From contig JAFXCQ010000008.1 in NCBI GenBank assembly GCA_017521425.1, positions 124,001-188,000 on the forward strand: DNA of 64,000 bases, written 5' to 3'. Position 1 is the first letter of the stretch. Each line of letters opens with the position of its first letter. Both the position numbers and the translations under genes were made by a program. Under the pieces are notes generated by a model. The model made no database searches, was not told the origin of the DNA, and was given only the letters and a program-made list of their open reading frames with translations. The stretch comes from Clostridia bacterium. GTDB taxonomy: Bacteria; Bacillota; Clostridia; Oscillospirales; Acutalibacteraceae. Positions 25,487 to 33,203 of this stretch are shown here, one piece after another.

Positions 25487-25742
25487 AATTTTTTCCTTCT
25501 TCATCGTCACTTAAAAGCCAATCGACTGTCACTTTTAAAATTTTAGCAAGCTCTCGTAATTCATAATCTGCAACGAAACGAGTGCCTATTTCTATTCTTG
25601 AAATACTGTCTCTTTCAATTATAATTCCTGCAACCTGTAACTTTGCGGCTAAATCGCTCTGTGTGAGTCTTAATTTACATCTTGCTTCGTGAATTCTGTC
25701 ACCACAAACATTCTTTTTTCCATTGTAGTCATAAATCTTCAT
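25485..25742 (-). CDS. XRE-family helix-turn-helix regulator
   Basis: An 85-residue single-domain DNA-binding protein of the Cro/C1 type. The HTH covers about residues 17-75: LTQSDLAAKLQ forms the first helices, IIIERDSISRIEIGTRFV the recognition part, and LAKILKVTVDWLL the last helix. It is the only regulator of the cassette and is divergent from the SPFH gene, with a shared 145-bp control region that holds repeated TGTTAAAGATAAGAA boxes. AGAAGGTCTTTGTT precedes the ATG. It most likely represses or tunes the cassette; there is no sensor domain, so the signal is unknown. Confidence 0.88.
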   Translation of the reverse strand: MKIYDYNGKKNVCGDRIHEARCKLRLTQSDLAAKLQVAGIIIERDSISRIEIGTRFVADYELRELAKILKVTVDWLLSDDEEGKN

Positions 25743-25785
25743 AACAAAGACCTTCTTTACACAAACTTCATCTCACTTTATTTTA

Positions 25786-25852
25786 TGTTAAAGATAAGAA
25801 ATTATCTTGACTTTAACATATTTTATGCATATAATTGTGTTAAAGATAAGAA
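25786..25852 (+). promoter_or_regulatory. Cassette promoter bracketed by repeated operator boxes
   Basis: TTGACT (25807-25812) and TATAAT (25830-25835) are 17 bases apart. TGTTAAAGATAAGAA occurs exactly twice, at 25786-25800 and 25838-25852, 52 bp apart, and a related inverted copy (TTATCTTGACTTTAACAT) overlaps the -35. The boxes are probable sites for the divergent XRE protein. Confidence 0.72.
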
Positions 25853-25887
25853 TTTTGTCTTTTTTTGACGAAAAAAGGGGGATTTGT

Positions 25888-27057
25888 ATGAGTATTGCTG
25901 AAATTATTAAATATGAAGGCGATAACAGTACATTTATATGGAAGCATCCGTGCGAGGATTTTAACACGACCACTCAGTTGATCGTGCACGAAAGTCAGGA
26001 AGCTATATTCTTTATGAATGGACAAGCTCTGGACTTGTTTGGTCCCGGACGGCACACACTTGAAACTCAAAATATTCCTTTAATAAGAAAGTTTATTAAC
26101 ATTCCGACAGGTGGCAAAACACCATTCCATTGCGAAGTTTATTTTATTAACAAAACTGAGCAAATGGCTATTAGGTGGGGGACAGATAGTAAGGTTCAAT
26201 ATGTAGAACCTACCTACAAATTTCCATTATATATTGGTGCATCTGGTGAAATGACAATTAGTGTGGAGGATTCTCGCAAATTGCTTGTAAAACTTGTAGG
26301 TACTGAGCGCGTTCTTGATAGAAATCAACTCACTACATTCTTCCGTGCTTTTCTTATGACGAGGGTTAAAACCTACATTGCACAAGAGATGAAATCAAGT
26401 GCTATCAATATTTTTGAAATTGATGAAAGTCTTGAAGTTTTCTCTAAAGGAATTCAGACACGATTACTTGGTGATTTTGAGGAATACGGTGTAACACTAA
26501 ATCGCTTTTTCGTAACTACCATAGTTAAGCCTGATGGTGATCCTCAATATGAAAAATTCAAAGAACTGCATTTCAGACAGTATGCAGATATAGCAGAAGC
26601 AAAGTTGAAACAGCAAACTGATGTTATCTATGCTCAGACAGAAGCGCAAAAGACAGTCATTGAGTCGCAAGCCTTGGCTCAAAAACGTGCTACGGAGGGT
26701 TACACATACCAACAAGAACGTGGCTTTGACGTAGCCGAACACGCCGCTCAAAATGAGGGCGTTGGTGAATTCACCAATATGGGAATTGGACTTGGTGTAA
26801 TGTCTGGTATCGGTGGAACAGTAGGTGGAATGGTTGGCGGTGCTGTAAATAGTGCTTTTGTAGGAATTGGAACAGAACCACAAATATCCGCTAACACTTT
26901 CTGCGATAACTGCGGAGCCGAGTTAACACCCGGTGCAACTTTTTGCGATGAATGTGGAACACCGCAATCCTCACCCGAAGTTTGTAGCAACTGCGGATTT
27001 AAGTTTATTAAACCCGGCAAATTCTGTCCGAAATGTGGCAGTAAAAGGGAGGGTTGA
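25888..27057 (+). CDS. SPFH-domain protein with C-terminal zinc ribbons (YdjI-like)
   Basis: A 389-residue protein. Residues 20-250 form an SPFH (stomatin/prohibitin/flotillin) domain of the YdjI/virion-core-like branch, with FLMTRVKTYIAQEM, a helix-rich segment and a Gln/Ala-rich coiled coil. A Gly-rich stretch (about 290-330: MGIGLGVMSGIGG) follows, then two zinc ribbons with CxxC pairs (FCDNCGAELTPGATFCDECG and VCSNCGFKFIKPGKFCPKCG). In B. subtilis the relative YdjI works with PspA-type membrane-stress proteins; no PspA is encoded here. I use ATG 25888 with AAGGGGG in front; an upstream in-frame start would place the promoter inside the gene. First of four co-directional genes. Confidence 0.85.
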   Translation: MSIAEIIKYEGDNSTFIWKHPCEDFNTTTQLIVHESQEAIFFMNGQALDLFGPGRHTLETQNIPLIRKFINIPTGGKTPFHCEVYFINKTEQMAIRWGTDSKVQYVEPTYKFPLYIGASGEMTISVEDSRKLLVKLVGTERVLDRNQLTTFFRAFLMTRVKTYIAQEMKSSAINIFEIDESLEVFSKGIQTRLLGDFEEYGVTLNRFFVTTIVKPDGDPQYEKFKELHFRQYADIAEAKLKQQTDVIYAQTEAQKTVIESQALAQKRATEGYTYQQERGFDVAEHAAQNEGVGEFTNMGIGLGVMSGIGGTVGGMVGGAVNSAFVGIGTEPQISANTFCDNCGAELTPGATFCDECGTPQSSPEVCSNCGFKFIKPGKFCPKCGSKREG

Positions 27058-27060
27058 TAA

Positions 27061-27729
27061 ATGAAGAAAAATAAGGGTATGGCTTATGCCGTATTAGCAA
27101 TTTCATTTGTACTTTTTAATGTAATTGCTTTTGCAGTTCCAACAGCTAAAACAGCAACGTTTTGGATTGTTTATGTATTTACCGCTGTTGCTTTTGCTTT
27201 GCAGATCGCTATTTGGAAATTCGCATTTAAAGGTGCAGATACTCTAAAAAGTAAATTTCTTGGAATTCCGTTAATCTCTGTTGGAATTATATATTTAATC
27301 GTTCAGATTATTGCATTTGCAGTATTTATGGCACTGCCATTAACGGCAGGTTGGATTGCTCTTGTGGTATGTGCATTGATACTTGGCATTTCGGCAATTT
27401 GCTTGATTGGAACGGAAACCGGCAGAGAAGAAGTTAACCGTGTTGAAGAGAAGGTAGAAAAGAAAGTTTTCTATATCAAAGCACTTCAGGTTGATGTTGA
27501 AATGCTGGCAAGTGCTGAAACAGATTCCGATACCAAAGTGGCACTCACAAAACTTGCCGAGAAAATTCGTTTTAGCGATCCTATGAGCAATGATTCTCTT
27601 GCAGATATTGAATCAGAGATTACTGACAAGGTAAAGGAACTTAAAAGCGCAGTAAATAAAGCGGAAATTATTACTATCATTGATTCGCTCATTACAGAGC
27701 GAAATAAAAAAACAAAAATTTTAAAATAA
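27061..27729 (+). CDS. Four-helix membrane protein with cytosolic helical tail
   Basis: A 222-residue protein with four membrane helices between residues 8 and 118 (two hairpins separated by a short charged loop around FKGADTLKSKF), then a soluble alpha-helical domain of about 100 residues rich in Glu, Asp and Lys. No enzymatic motif is visible. GGGAGGG overlaps the end of the SPFH gene and only 3 bases separate the stop and start, so the two are translationally linked. It probably gives the SPFH/zinc-ribbon proteins a membrane platform. I know no named family for it. Confidence 0.75.
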   Translation: MKKNKGMAYAVLAISFVLFNVIAFAVPTAKTATFWIVYVFTAVAFALQIAIWKFAFKGADTLKSKFLGIPLISVGIIYLIVQIIAFAVFMALPLTAGWIALVVCALILGISAICLIGTETGREEVNRVEEKVEKKVFYIKALQVDVEMLASAETDSDTKVALTKLAEKIRFSDPMSNDSLADIESEITDKVKELKSAVNKAEIITIIDSLITERNKKTKILK

Positions 27730-27744
27730 AAGGAGTAGATAATA

Positions 27745-29202
27745 ATGGCAGCGTTAGTATGTGACCTTTGCGGGGGTAAATTGGTAATGGGAGCGGGTGG
27801 AATCGCCTCTTGTGATAGCTGTGGTATGGAGCATAGTGCAAATAGAATGAAGGAAAAGGTTCAAGAAATTAAAGGTACGGTCATGGTTGACAATACACAT
27901 ATGATCGATAACTATTTTGAAATGGCTCAAACTGCACGAGATGCAGGGAATAATGCAGAAGCAGAATCATATTGTAATAAAATAATTGAAATTGATCCGA
28001 CAAACTATAAGGCTTGGATATTAAAAGGCAAAGCTGCGGCTTGGCAGAGTACTTTGCAAGATTCACGTATTGACGAAGGTGTTAATGCTTTTATTAAAGG
28101 AATCAATAATGCTCCAAAAGAGGAAAAAGAAGAACTTATCGAAGAAGCAAAAGAACAAATAAAAAGTCTTTCTATAGCAATGATTTCTTTGCGTGCAGAG
28201 CGTTTTTCAAAATGGCCAGATGAAGCTGAGTCAACGGGATTTATTTCGGATTTAGCTGCAATTTTTAACACAGTTATTACTTTCTTAACACAAACTGGCG
28301 CGCTTATTCCAATTGCTGAAATTATGGCTCCAGTTGCTAATAAAATCAATGACGCTGTTTGTGATGCGTATAAAAATGTTATATGGCCTGACTATAATGG
28401 AGATCCAAACGATTCTGATGACAGAGCTAACAAATATGAATGGCAAAATTTTATAGAGCGAATAGGATATTGTACCCAACTTGTTGAAAAAGCAATTTCT
28501 ATTTGCGACGAAGATGATGAGAGTGACATTCAGCGATATGAGAATTTAATTTTCTTGCATAAAGCGGCAATTGATTCTTGCTCTTGGGACTATGATTTTA
28601 CCAGTTGGGGGAAAAGTTGGCACAAAGATTGGTCGCTCACCAATGAGGCAAAGAATGCGCGTCGTACTATGATTAACCAATATGAAACCAAAATCAAAGA
28701 AATTAAAGCTGCTATAGCTGCTAAAGAGGTAGCTGAAAAAGCAGAAAAAGAGCGTATTGCAAGAGAGGAAGCTCAAAAAAGATTTGCTGAATATTGGGAA
28801 GAGCACGTAACTGAAAAAGTAGCACTCGAATCTGAAAAAGAGGAGCTCAATTCCCAAATAGCTGCTTTGAATACTTCTTTGAATGATCAATTGGCATCTC
28901 TTAATAAAGAAATTGCTGGTATCCCGGGTAAAGCAGAAATTGATAACATAGACGTACGCATCAAAAAATTGACAGATGAAAAATCATCTCTCGGCATATT
29001 CAAAGGTAAGGAGAAAAATGCGCTTCAAGAACAAATTGATAAAGCTAATACCGAGAAAAAGGCTGTACAAAGTCGAATGGAGGCAGCAAAGAAAGAAATT
29101 GAATCTAAGGTTTCTGTTGTTAAATCTGATTTTCAAAAGAAACTTTCTCCTCTCCAGAGTAGATTTGATGAAATTTCTAATGAGTTGACAAAACCACGCT
29201 AA
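27745..29202 (+). CDS. Zinc-ribbon, TPR and coiled-coil protein
   Basis: A 485-residue protein. A TFIIB-like zinc ribbon opens it (Cys6, Cys9, Cys23, Cys26), followed by TPR-like helices (about 50-95: NYFEMAQTARDAGNNAEAES), a helical middle of about 200 residues with an aromatic patch (CSWDYDFTSWGKSWHKDW), and a long Lys/Glu-rich coiled coil (about 315-480). The same zinc-ribbon spacing and following TPR are present in the next gene, so the two are partial paralogues. AAAAGGAG precedes the ATG 16 bases after the membrane-protein gene. A scaffold or adaptor role in the cassette is an inference. Confidence 0.75.
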   Translation: MAALVCDLCGGKLVMGAGGIASCDSCGMEHSANRMKEKVQEIKGTVMVDNTHMIDNYFEMAQTARDAGNNAEAESYCNKIIEIDPTNYKAWILKGKAAAWQSTLQDSRIDEGVNAFIKGINNAPKEEKEELIEEAKEQIKSLSIAMISLRAERFSKWPDEAESTGFISDLAAIFNTVITFLTQTGALIPIAEIMAPVANKINDAVCDAYKNVIWPDYNGDPNDSDDRANKYEWQNFIERIGYCTQLVEKAISICDEDDESDIQRYENLIFLHKAAIDSCSWDYDFTSWGKSWHKDWSLTNEAKNARRTMINQYETKIKEIKAAIAAKEVAEKAEKERIAREEAQKRFAEYWEEHVTEKVALESEKEELNSQIAALNTSLNDQLASLNKEIAGIPGKAEIDNIDVRIKKLTDEKSSLGIFKGKEKNALQEQIDKANTEKKAVQSRMEAAKKEIESKVSVVKSDFQKKLSPLQSRFDEISNELTKPR

Positions 29203-29329
29203 GCGTTTTTACCGTTTTGTATTTTTAAAGAAAATAATCTTGGAAACAAATCAAAAATAAAACAGTAATAATTACAGTTTTTGATTTGCGAAATTTAAAA
29301 TATTAAAAATGAAATTGGAGAAATTAGAA

Positions 29330-30424
29330 ATGAAACAATTAACTTGCGAAATGTGCGGTGGCACAGACTTAATGAAACAGGATGACTTCTTCGTGTGTCA
29401 AGATTGTGGATGTAAGTATTCTACAGAAGCGGCCCAAAAGTTAATGATAGAAGTTGACAACAGCAAAAAAATGGCTAATCTTTATGAGCGTGCAAGAAAA
29501 TCTTTGGAAGTAGATGATCTTGAACATGCTGCTGAGTATTATAAACAGATTCTTGATGAAGTTCCTAATGATTGGGAAGCTTATTTTTATTCGTATCTTG
29601 GAGAGATGACATCCTTCACTAATGCACAAGCGGGTTCTGTGGCAGCCAAACTTGGCAATACAATTCCTTCTGCATATGATATGGCAATAAAAACTGACAA
29701 AACAGAAGAAATTCCAGAGAGATTAAAAACTATTACAGCACAAACGGCTGCTCGTCTCGTGGGAATCGCTTCTTCAGGAGCTGCTCTGCTTCGTCAATAT
29801 GAAGGGGGAAACAGTTTTAATCCTGTCGGAAAAGTCAATGCAGATATGTACCAAAGAATGCGTGATGTGGCTGGAAATACAATCGCAAACTGTGTTATTG
29901 CTTTTAATCCTCTTGAAACTAAAATTGAAGAAATATCTAAAAGTGATTTAAAAATTAGTGAAGGCATTATTAAGGAATGTTTGCTTACTATTAGACGTAC
30001 AAGATATGATATAGCAAATTGGGAGTTTTCACCTACCATTGCAACGAAAGAAAAATTAATTAAGCCAGAGTTAATCCAAGAGTATGCACAAAAAATCAAG
30101 GAACTCGATCCCGAGTTTACAGTTCCCGAACCATCATCACCATCAACATCATCTGGTGGTTGTTATGTAGCTACTGCTGTTTATGGTTCATACGATTGCC
30201 CACAGGTTTGGACTCTTCGCCGTTATCGTGACTATACTCTCGCAGAAACTTGGCACGGTAGAGCATTTATCAAAACATATTATGCAATTAGTCCTACTCT
30301 TGTAAAATGGTTTGGCAATACAAACTGGTTTAAAAAGATGTGGAAAGGTACACTTGACCGTATGGTTACAGAGTTGCAAGAAAAAGGCGTTGAAAACACA
30401 CCGTATCAAGATAAAAATTGGTAA
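29330..30424 (+). CDS. Zinc-ribbon/TPR protein with CFI-box C-terminal domain
   Basis: A 364-residue protein. The N-terminal zinc ribbon has Cys6, Cys9, Cys23 and Cys26, spaced as in the preceding gene, then a TPR-like region (about 35-90) and a helical middle. After a Ser/Pro linker (about 262-275) it ends in a CFI-box domain: GGCYVATAVYGSYDCPQVW, then LRRYRD, YYAISPTLVKWFG. This C-terminal domain is found on many unrelated bacterial proteins and its function is unknown. I start at ATG 29330, nine bases after GGAG; an ATG 21 bases earlier lacks a site. A 127-base gap with no terminator separates it from the previous gene. Confidence 0.8.
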   Translation: MKQLTCEMCGGTDLMKQDDFFVCQDCGCKYSTEAAQKLMIEVDNSKKMANLYERARKSLEVDDLEHAAEYYKQILDEVPNDWEAYFYSYLGEMTSFTNAQAGSVAAKLGNTIPSAYDMAIKTDKTEEIPERLKTITAQTAARLVGIASSGAALLRQYEGGNSFNPVGKVNADMYQRMRDVAGNTIANCVIAFNPLETKIEEISKSDLKISEGIIKECLLTIRRTRYDIANWEFSPTIATKEKLIKPELIQEYAQKIKELDPEFTVPEPSSPSTSSGGCYVATAVYGSYDCPQVWTLRRYRDYTLAETWHGRAFIKTYYAISPTLVKWFGNTNWFKKMWKGTLDRMVTELQEKGVENTPYQDKNW

Positions 30425-30438
30425 GAATAATACAAAAT

Positions 30439-30476
30439 ACCCGATAGCAGTTAAAAACTACTATCGGGTTGTTTTT
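30439..30476 (+). terminator. Rho-independent terminator of the cassette
   Basis: Stem ACCCGATAG-AGTT with complement ends in GTTTTTT, 15 bases after the CFI-box gene and just before the right inverted repeat. Confidence 0.88.
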
Positions 30477-30483
30477 TACATAC

Positions 30484-30566
30484 AATAATTCCGAATTACG
30501 CATTACGAATTATAATTGCCAACGCAGTTCCGAAACTTTTCGCTCTTCACTCTTACCTCTTCACCA
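30484..30566. repeat. Dispersed intergenic repeat, copy 5 (right frame of cassette)
   Basis: The region carries the 49-bp segment in inverted orientation followed by CTCTTCACTCTTACCTCTTC, an imperfect complement of the arm outside the left copy. The frame repeat therefore extends to about 85 bp imperfectly. Confidence 0.75.
30486..30534 (-). repeat. 49-bp inverted repeat, right copy
   Basis: Begins TAATTCCGAATTAC and ends GCCAACGCAGTTCCGAA; exact reverse complement of 25358-25406. An 18-base part (GCCAACGCAGTTCCGAAA) is found again near 46690, so the repeat itself belongs to the dispersed family. Confidence 0.9.
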
Positions 30567-30568
30567 AC

Positions 30569-30600
30569 AAAAAAGCACCCTGCTTTCGCAGAGTGCTTTC
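30569..30600 (-). terminator. Terminator of the aldolase gene
   Basis: On the minus strand GAAAGCACTCTGC-GAAA-GCAGGGTGCTTTTTT forms a stem with a T-run, 11 bases after the aldolase stop. Confidence 0.9.
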
Positions 30601-30610
30601 ATTGTTATAC

Positions 30611-31477
30611 TTAAGCTTTATCCTTTGAACCGAAGAGTTCGATTTTTTCACGAACTGTTGCTTTGATTGCTTCTGAACCAGGAGCAAGGAGCTTTCTTGG
30701 GTCAAAGCCTTTACCCTGAAGGTCTTTACCTTCTTCAATGTATTTTCTTGTAGCTTCCTGGAAAGCAAGCTGACATTCTGTGTTAACATTGATTTTTGAA
30801 ACGCCGAGGTTGATAGCTTTCTGAATCATTTCAGCAGGAATACCTGTACCGCCGTGAAGAACGAGAGGCATTGTGCCTGTTTTTTCCTGAACTGCTGCAA
30901 GAGTTTCAAATGAAAGACCTGCCCAGTTTTCTGGGTATTTACCGTGGATATTACCGATACCAGCAGCGAGCATTGTAACACCTAAATCTGCAATCATTTT
31001 GCATTCGTTAGGGTCTGCACATTCACCAGCACCAACAACGCCGTCTTCTTCACCACCGATTGAACCAACTTCTGCTTCAATTGAAAGACCTTTTTCTTCG
31101 CAGATAGCAACTAACTCTTTAGTTTTTGCAATGTTTTCGTCGATTGGGTAGTGAGAACCATCAAACATAATTGATGAGAAGCCTGCTTCGATGCAAGCTT
31201 TTGCACCTTCGTATGAACCGTGGTCAAGGTGAAGAGCAACAGGAACAGTAATTCCTAATTCTTCAATCATACCGTTAACCATACCAACAACTGTTTTGTA
31301 GCCGCACATATATTTACCTGCACCCTCAGAAACACCGAGAATAACAGGAGAATTCATTTCCTGTGCAGTAAGGAGAATAGATTTTGTCCATTCAAGGTTG
31401 TTGATGTTGAACTGACCAACTGCATAGTGACCAGCCTTTGCTTTTGTAAGCATTTCTTTTGCATTTACTAATGGCAT
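30611..31477 (-). CDS. fba: Class II fructose-bisphosphate aldolase
   Basis: Cleaves fructose-1,6-bisphosphate to glyceraldehyde-3-phosphate and dihydroxyacetone phosphate in glycolysis. The 288-residue protein shows the zinc-binding and active-site motifs LHLDHGSYE, NIHGKYPENW and LHGGTGIP, and the opening FNINNLEWTKSIL. I take ATG 31477, eight bases after GGAG; a GTG three codons upstream overlaps that site. The even, strongly biased codon use suggests high expression. Tagatose-bisphosphate aldolases share these motifs, but the single glycolytic role is more likely. It has its own terminator; the dCMP deaminase gene lies 75 bases upstream in the same direction. Confidence 0.94.
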   Translation of the reverse strand: MPLVNAKEMLTKAKAGHYAVGQFNINNLEWTKSILLTAQEMNSPVILGVSEGAGKYMCGYKTVVGMVNGMIEELGITVPVALHLDHGSYEGAKACIEAGFSSIMFDGSHYPIDENIAKTKELVAICEEKGLSIEAEVGSIGGEEDGVVGAGECADPNECKMIADLGVTMLAAGIGNIHGKYPENWAGLSFETLAAVQEKTGTMPLVLHGGTGIPAEMIQKAINLGVSKINVNTECQLAFQEATRKYIEEGKDLQGKGFDPRKLLAPGSEAIKATVREKIELFGSKDKA

Positions 31478-31552
31478 TTTTAACACTCCAATTTTAAAAT
31501 ATTTGTTATTATATGTAATCGCAAAGCGATATTATATACCAGGGACTAGTGG

Positions 31553-32053
31553 TTAAATTTTATTTGGGTCGAAATCTAAAACAATTTCGTTCTTCTCAGG
31601 AACTAACTGTGTAAGCTTTACACCTGCTGCTTCAAGCATTCTTTTAGATGCTCTTGTTTCTGGTGTATCTTTATATTTATTTGAAAGATAAATAACCTCT
31701 GTAATACCACTCTGAATAATTGCTTTTGCACATTCATTACAAGGGAAAAGAGCAACATAAAGTCTGTTACCTGTAAGGTTTGTGCCTCTTGCATTTAAAA
31801 TTGCATTAAGCTCTGCGTGGCAAACATAAAGATATCTTGTGTTGTAGCGGTCTTCACCCGAACGCTCCCAGGGGAAAACATCATCGTCACAACCTGCAGG
31901 GAAGCCGTTATAACCAACAGAAACTATTCTGTTTTCAGAGTTTACAATACAAGCACCAACTTGTGTGTTAGGGTCTTTACTTCTTTTGGCGCAAAGCATT
32001 GCTGCACCCATAAAGAATTCGTCCCAGGAAATATAACCTTCTCTTTTTGGCAT
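31553..32053 (-). CDS. dCMP deaminase (ComEB-like)
   Basis: Deaminates dCMP to dUMP for thymidylate synthesis. The 166-residue protein has the zinc-deaminase motifs HAE (His79, Glu81) and PCNEC (Cys105, Cys108), the second-site GACIV and GYNGFPAGCDD segments, and the CAKRSKDPNTQVG opening that marks dCMP deaminases rather than cytidine or tRNA deaminases. GGAGGGG precedes the ATG. It is upstream of the aldolase gene in the same direction. Confidence 0.93.
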   Translation of the reverse strand: MPKREGYISWDEFFMGAAMLCAKRSKDPNTQVGACIVNSENRIVSVGYNGFPAGCDDDVFPWERSGEDRYNTRYLYVCHAELNAILNARGTNLTGNRLYVALFPCNECAKAIIQSGITEVIYLSNKYKDTPETRASKRMLEAAGVKLTQLVPEKNEIVLDFDPNKI

Positions 32054-32293
32054 TTTTACCCCTCCAATAAATCATTCGCAGACTATTATATAGTATTTAT
32101 TGAAATTTTTCAATAGTTCATTATATTATAATTGTATTTTGAGTGTCAAAAAAATGAAAAAAGTTGGAGAAAAATGCGAAAATTAAGATTATTTTAATGT
32201 TTAATTCTTGAAAAGAATTATAATCCGTGTTATATTTGTTATGCTTACGAAGTATAAAATTGAATGGTGTTTTATGCCATAAGGAGAAATAAT

Positions 32294-33079
32294 ATGGTTA
32301 AAGATTATTTTAAAAGACTTTATAAAGGAATGAAGCCGATAGAACATATTTATTGGTGGACTTTAAGAGGTTTAATGATTTATGGTATCATTAAAAGCCT
32401 TGTTACAATTGACCCTAATTTAGGTTCAATGCAACCATTACAAATGATGGCAAATTTAGTGGGTATGTTTGCTTATGAAATTTGTCAGATGTTCCCTAAA
32501 AATACATTCCCAAGATTATTACCACGCTATTTTCAGCATATTTCAATCTTTGGATTTTTCTGTGCGTCATTCGGCGGTGCGTACTTGAACTTATATTATG
32601 CATTACCAATGTTCGACAAAGTTCTTCACGCATTGGGTTGTGTTGAAGCGGTATTTATCAGTTACGAATTGGTTTGTGCTATGCAGATTCGTGACAAGGT
32701 AGTTTGCCCACCAAAAATTGCAGCACTCTGCGCTTTGGGTGTTGGTTTCGTGTTTGCTTCAGGCTGGGAGCTTTTCGAGTTCGTATTTGACCAATGGTTC
32801 GGTGGCGATGCTCAACACTGGGATTTACAAAAAGCAATTGCCGAAGCTGGTGGCGATGTGAATAAAGTATTTATGCTTATTCCACTTGATGCAGAGCGAT
32901 TTGAGGCACGATTTGCTATAATGGATACTATGGGCGATATGATTCTTAATACATTGGGTGCAGTTCCCATGTATCTTTTCTTGAGATTCCGTCCATATCG
33001 TCATATAGGACCCAACAATATCAACAAAATAATTGAAGAAGAATTGGCTAAAACTGCCAAAGAAAGCGTAGCAATTTAA
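32294..33079 (+). CDS. Multi-spanning membrane protein, DUF2238/YjdF-like
   Basis: A 261-residue protein with about six membrane helices. The later half has the pattern HALGCVEAVF, FASGWELFEFVFDQW and DTMGDMILNTLGA, which recalls the DUF2238/YjdF family (conserved His, WELFEW and DxxxNxxGA motifs). Its function is unknown; the conserved polar residues inside helices suggest a transporter or enzyme. An insertion rich in Asp/Glu (about 175-205) lies between the last two helices. AAGGAG is seven bases before the chosen ATG; an upstream in-frame ATG has none. It stands alone. Confidence 0.65.
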   Translation: MVKDYFKRLYKGMKPIEHIYWWTLRGLMIYGIIKSLVTIDPNLGSMQPLQMMANLVGMFAYEICQMFPKNTFPRLLPRYFQHISIFGFFCASFGGAYLNLYYALPMFDKVLHALGCVEAVFISYELVCAMQIRDKVVCPPKIAALCALGVGFVFASGWELFEFVFDQWFGGDAQHWDLQKAIAEAGGDVNKVFMLIPLDAERFEARFAIMDTMGDMILNTLGAVPMYLFLRFRPYRHIGPNNINKIIEEELAKTAKESVAI

Positions 33080-33203
33080 TTTGATATTGCATATTTAAAA
33101 AAGTTGGTATATAATGTATCTGTAAAATTGCATTAAAATGCAGTAAACTGAGTGCTGGAAAGTGCTCGGTTTATAAATCTCACTATTCAAGGGGGACTTT
33201 TAA

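Noticed and set aside
25358-30534. The cassette as a composite transposon.
   Set aside because: No transposase or integrase is encoded and no target-site duplication was found; only the inverted repeats support mobility, so I describe it as a framed cassette.
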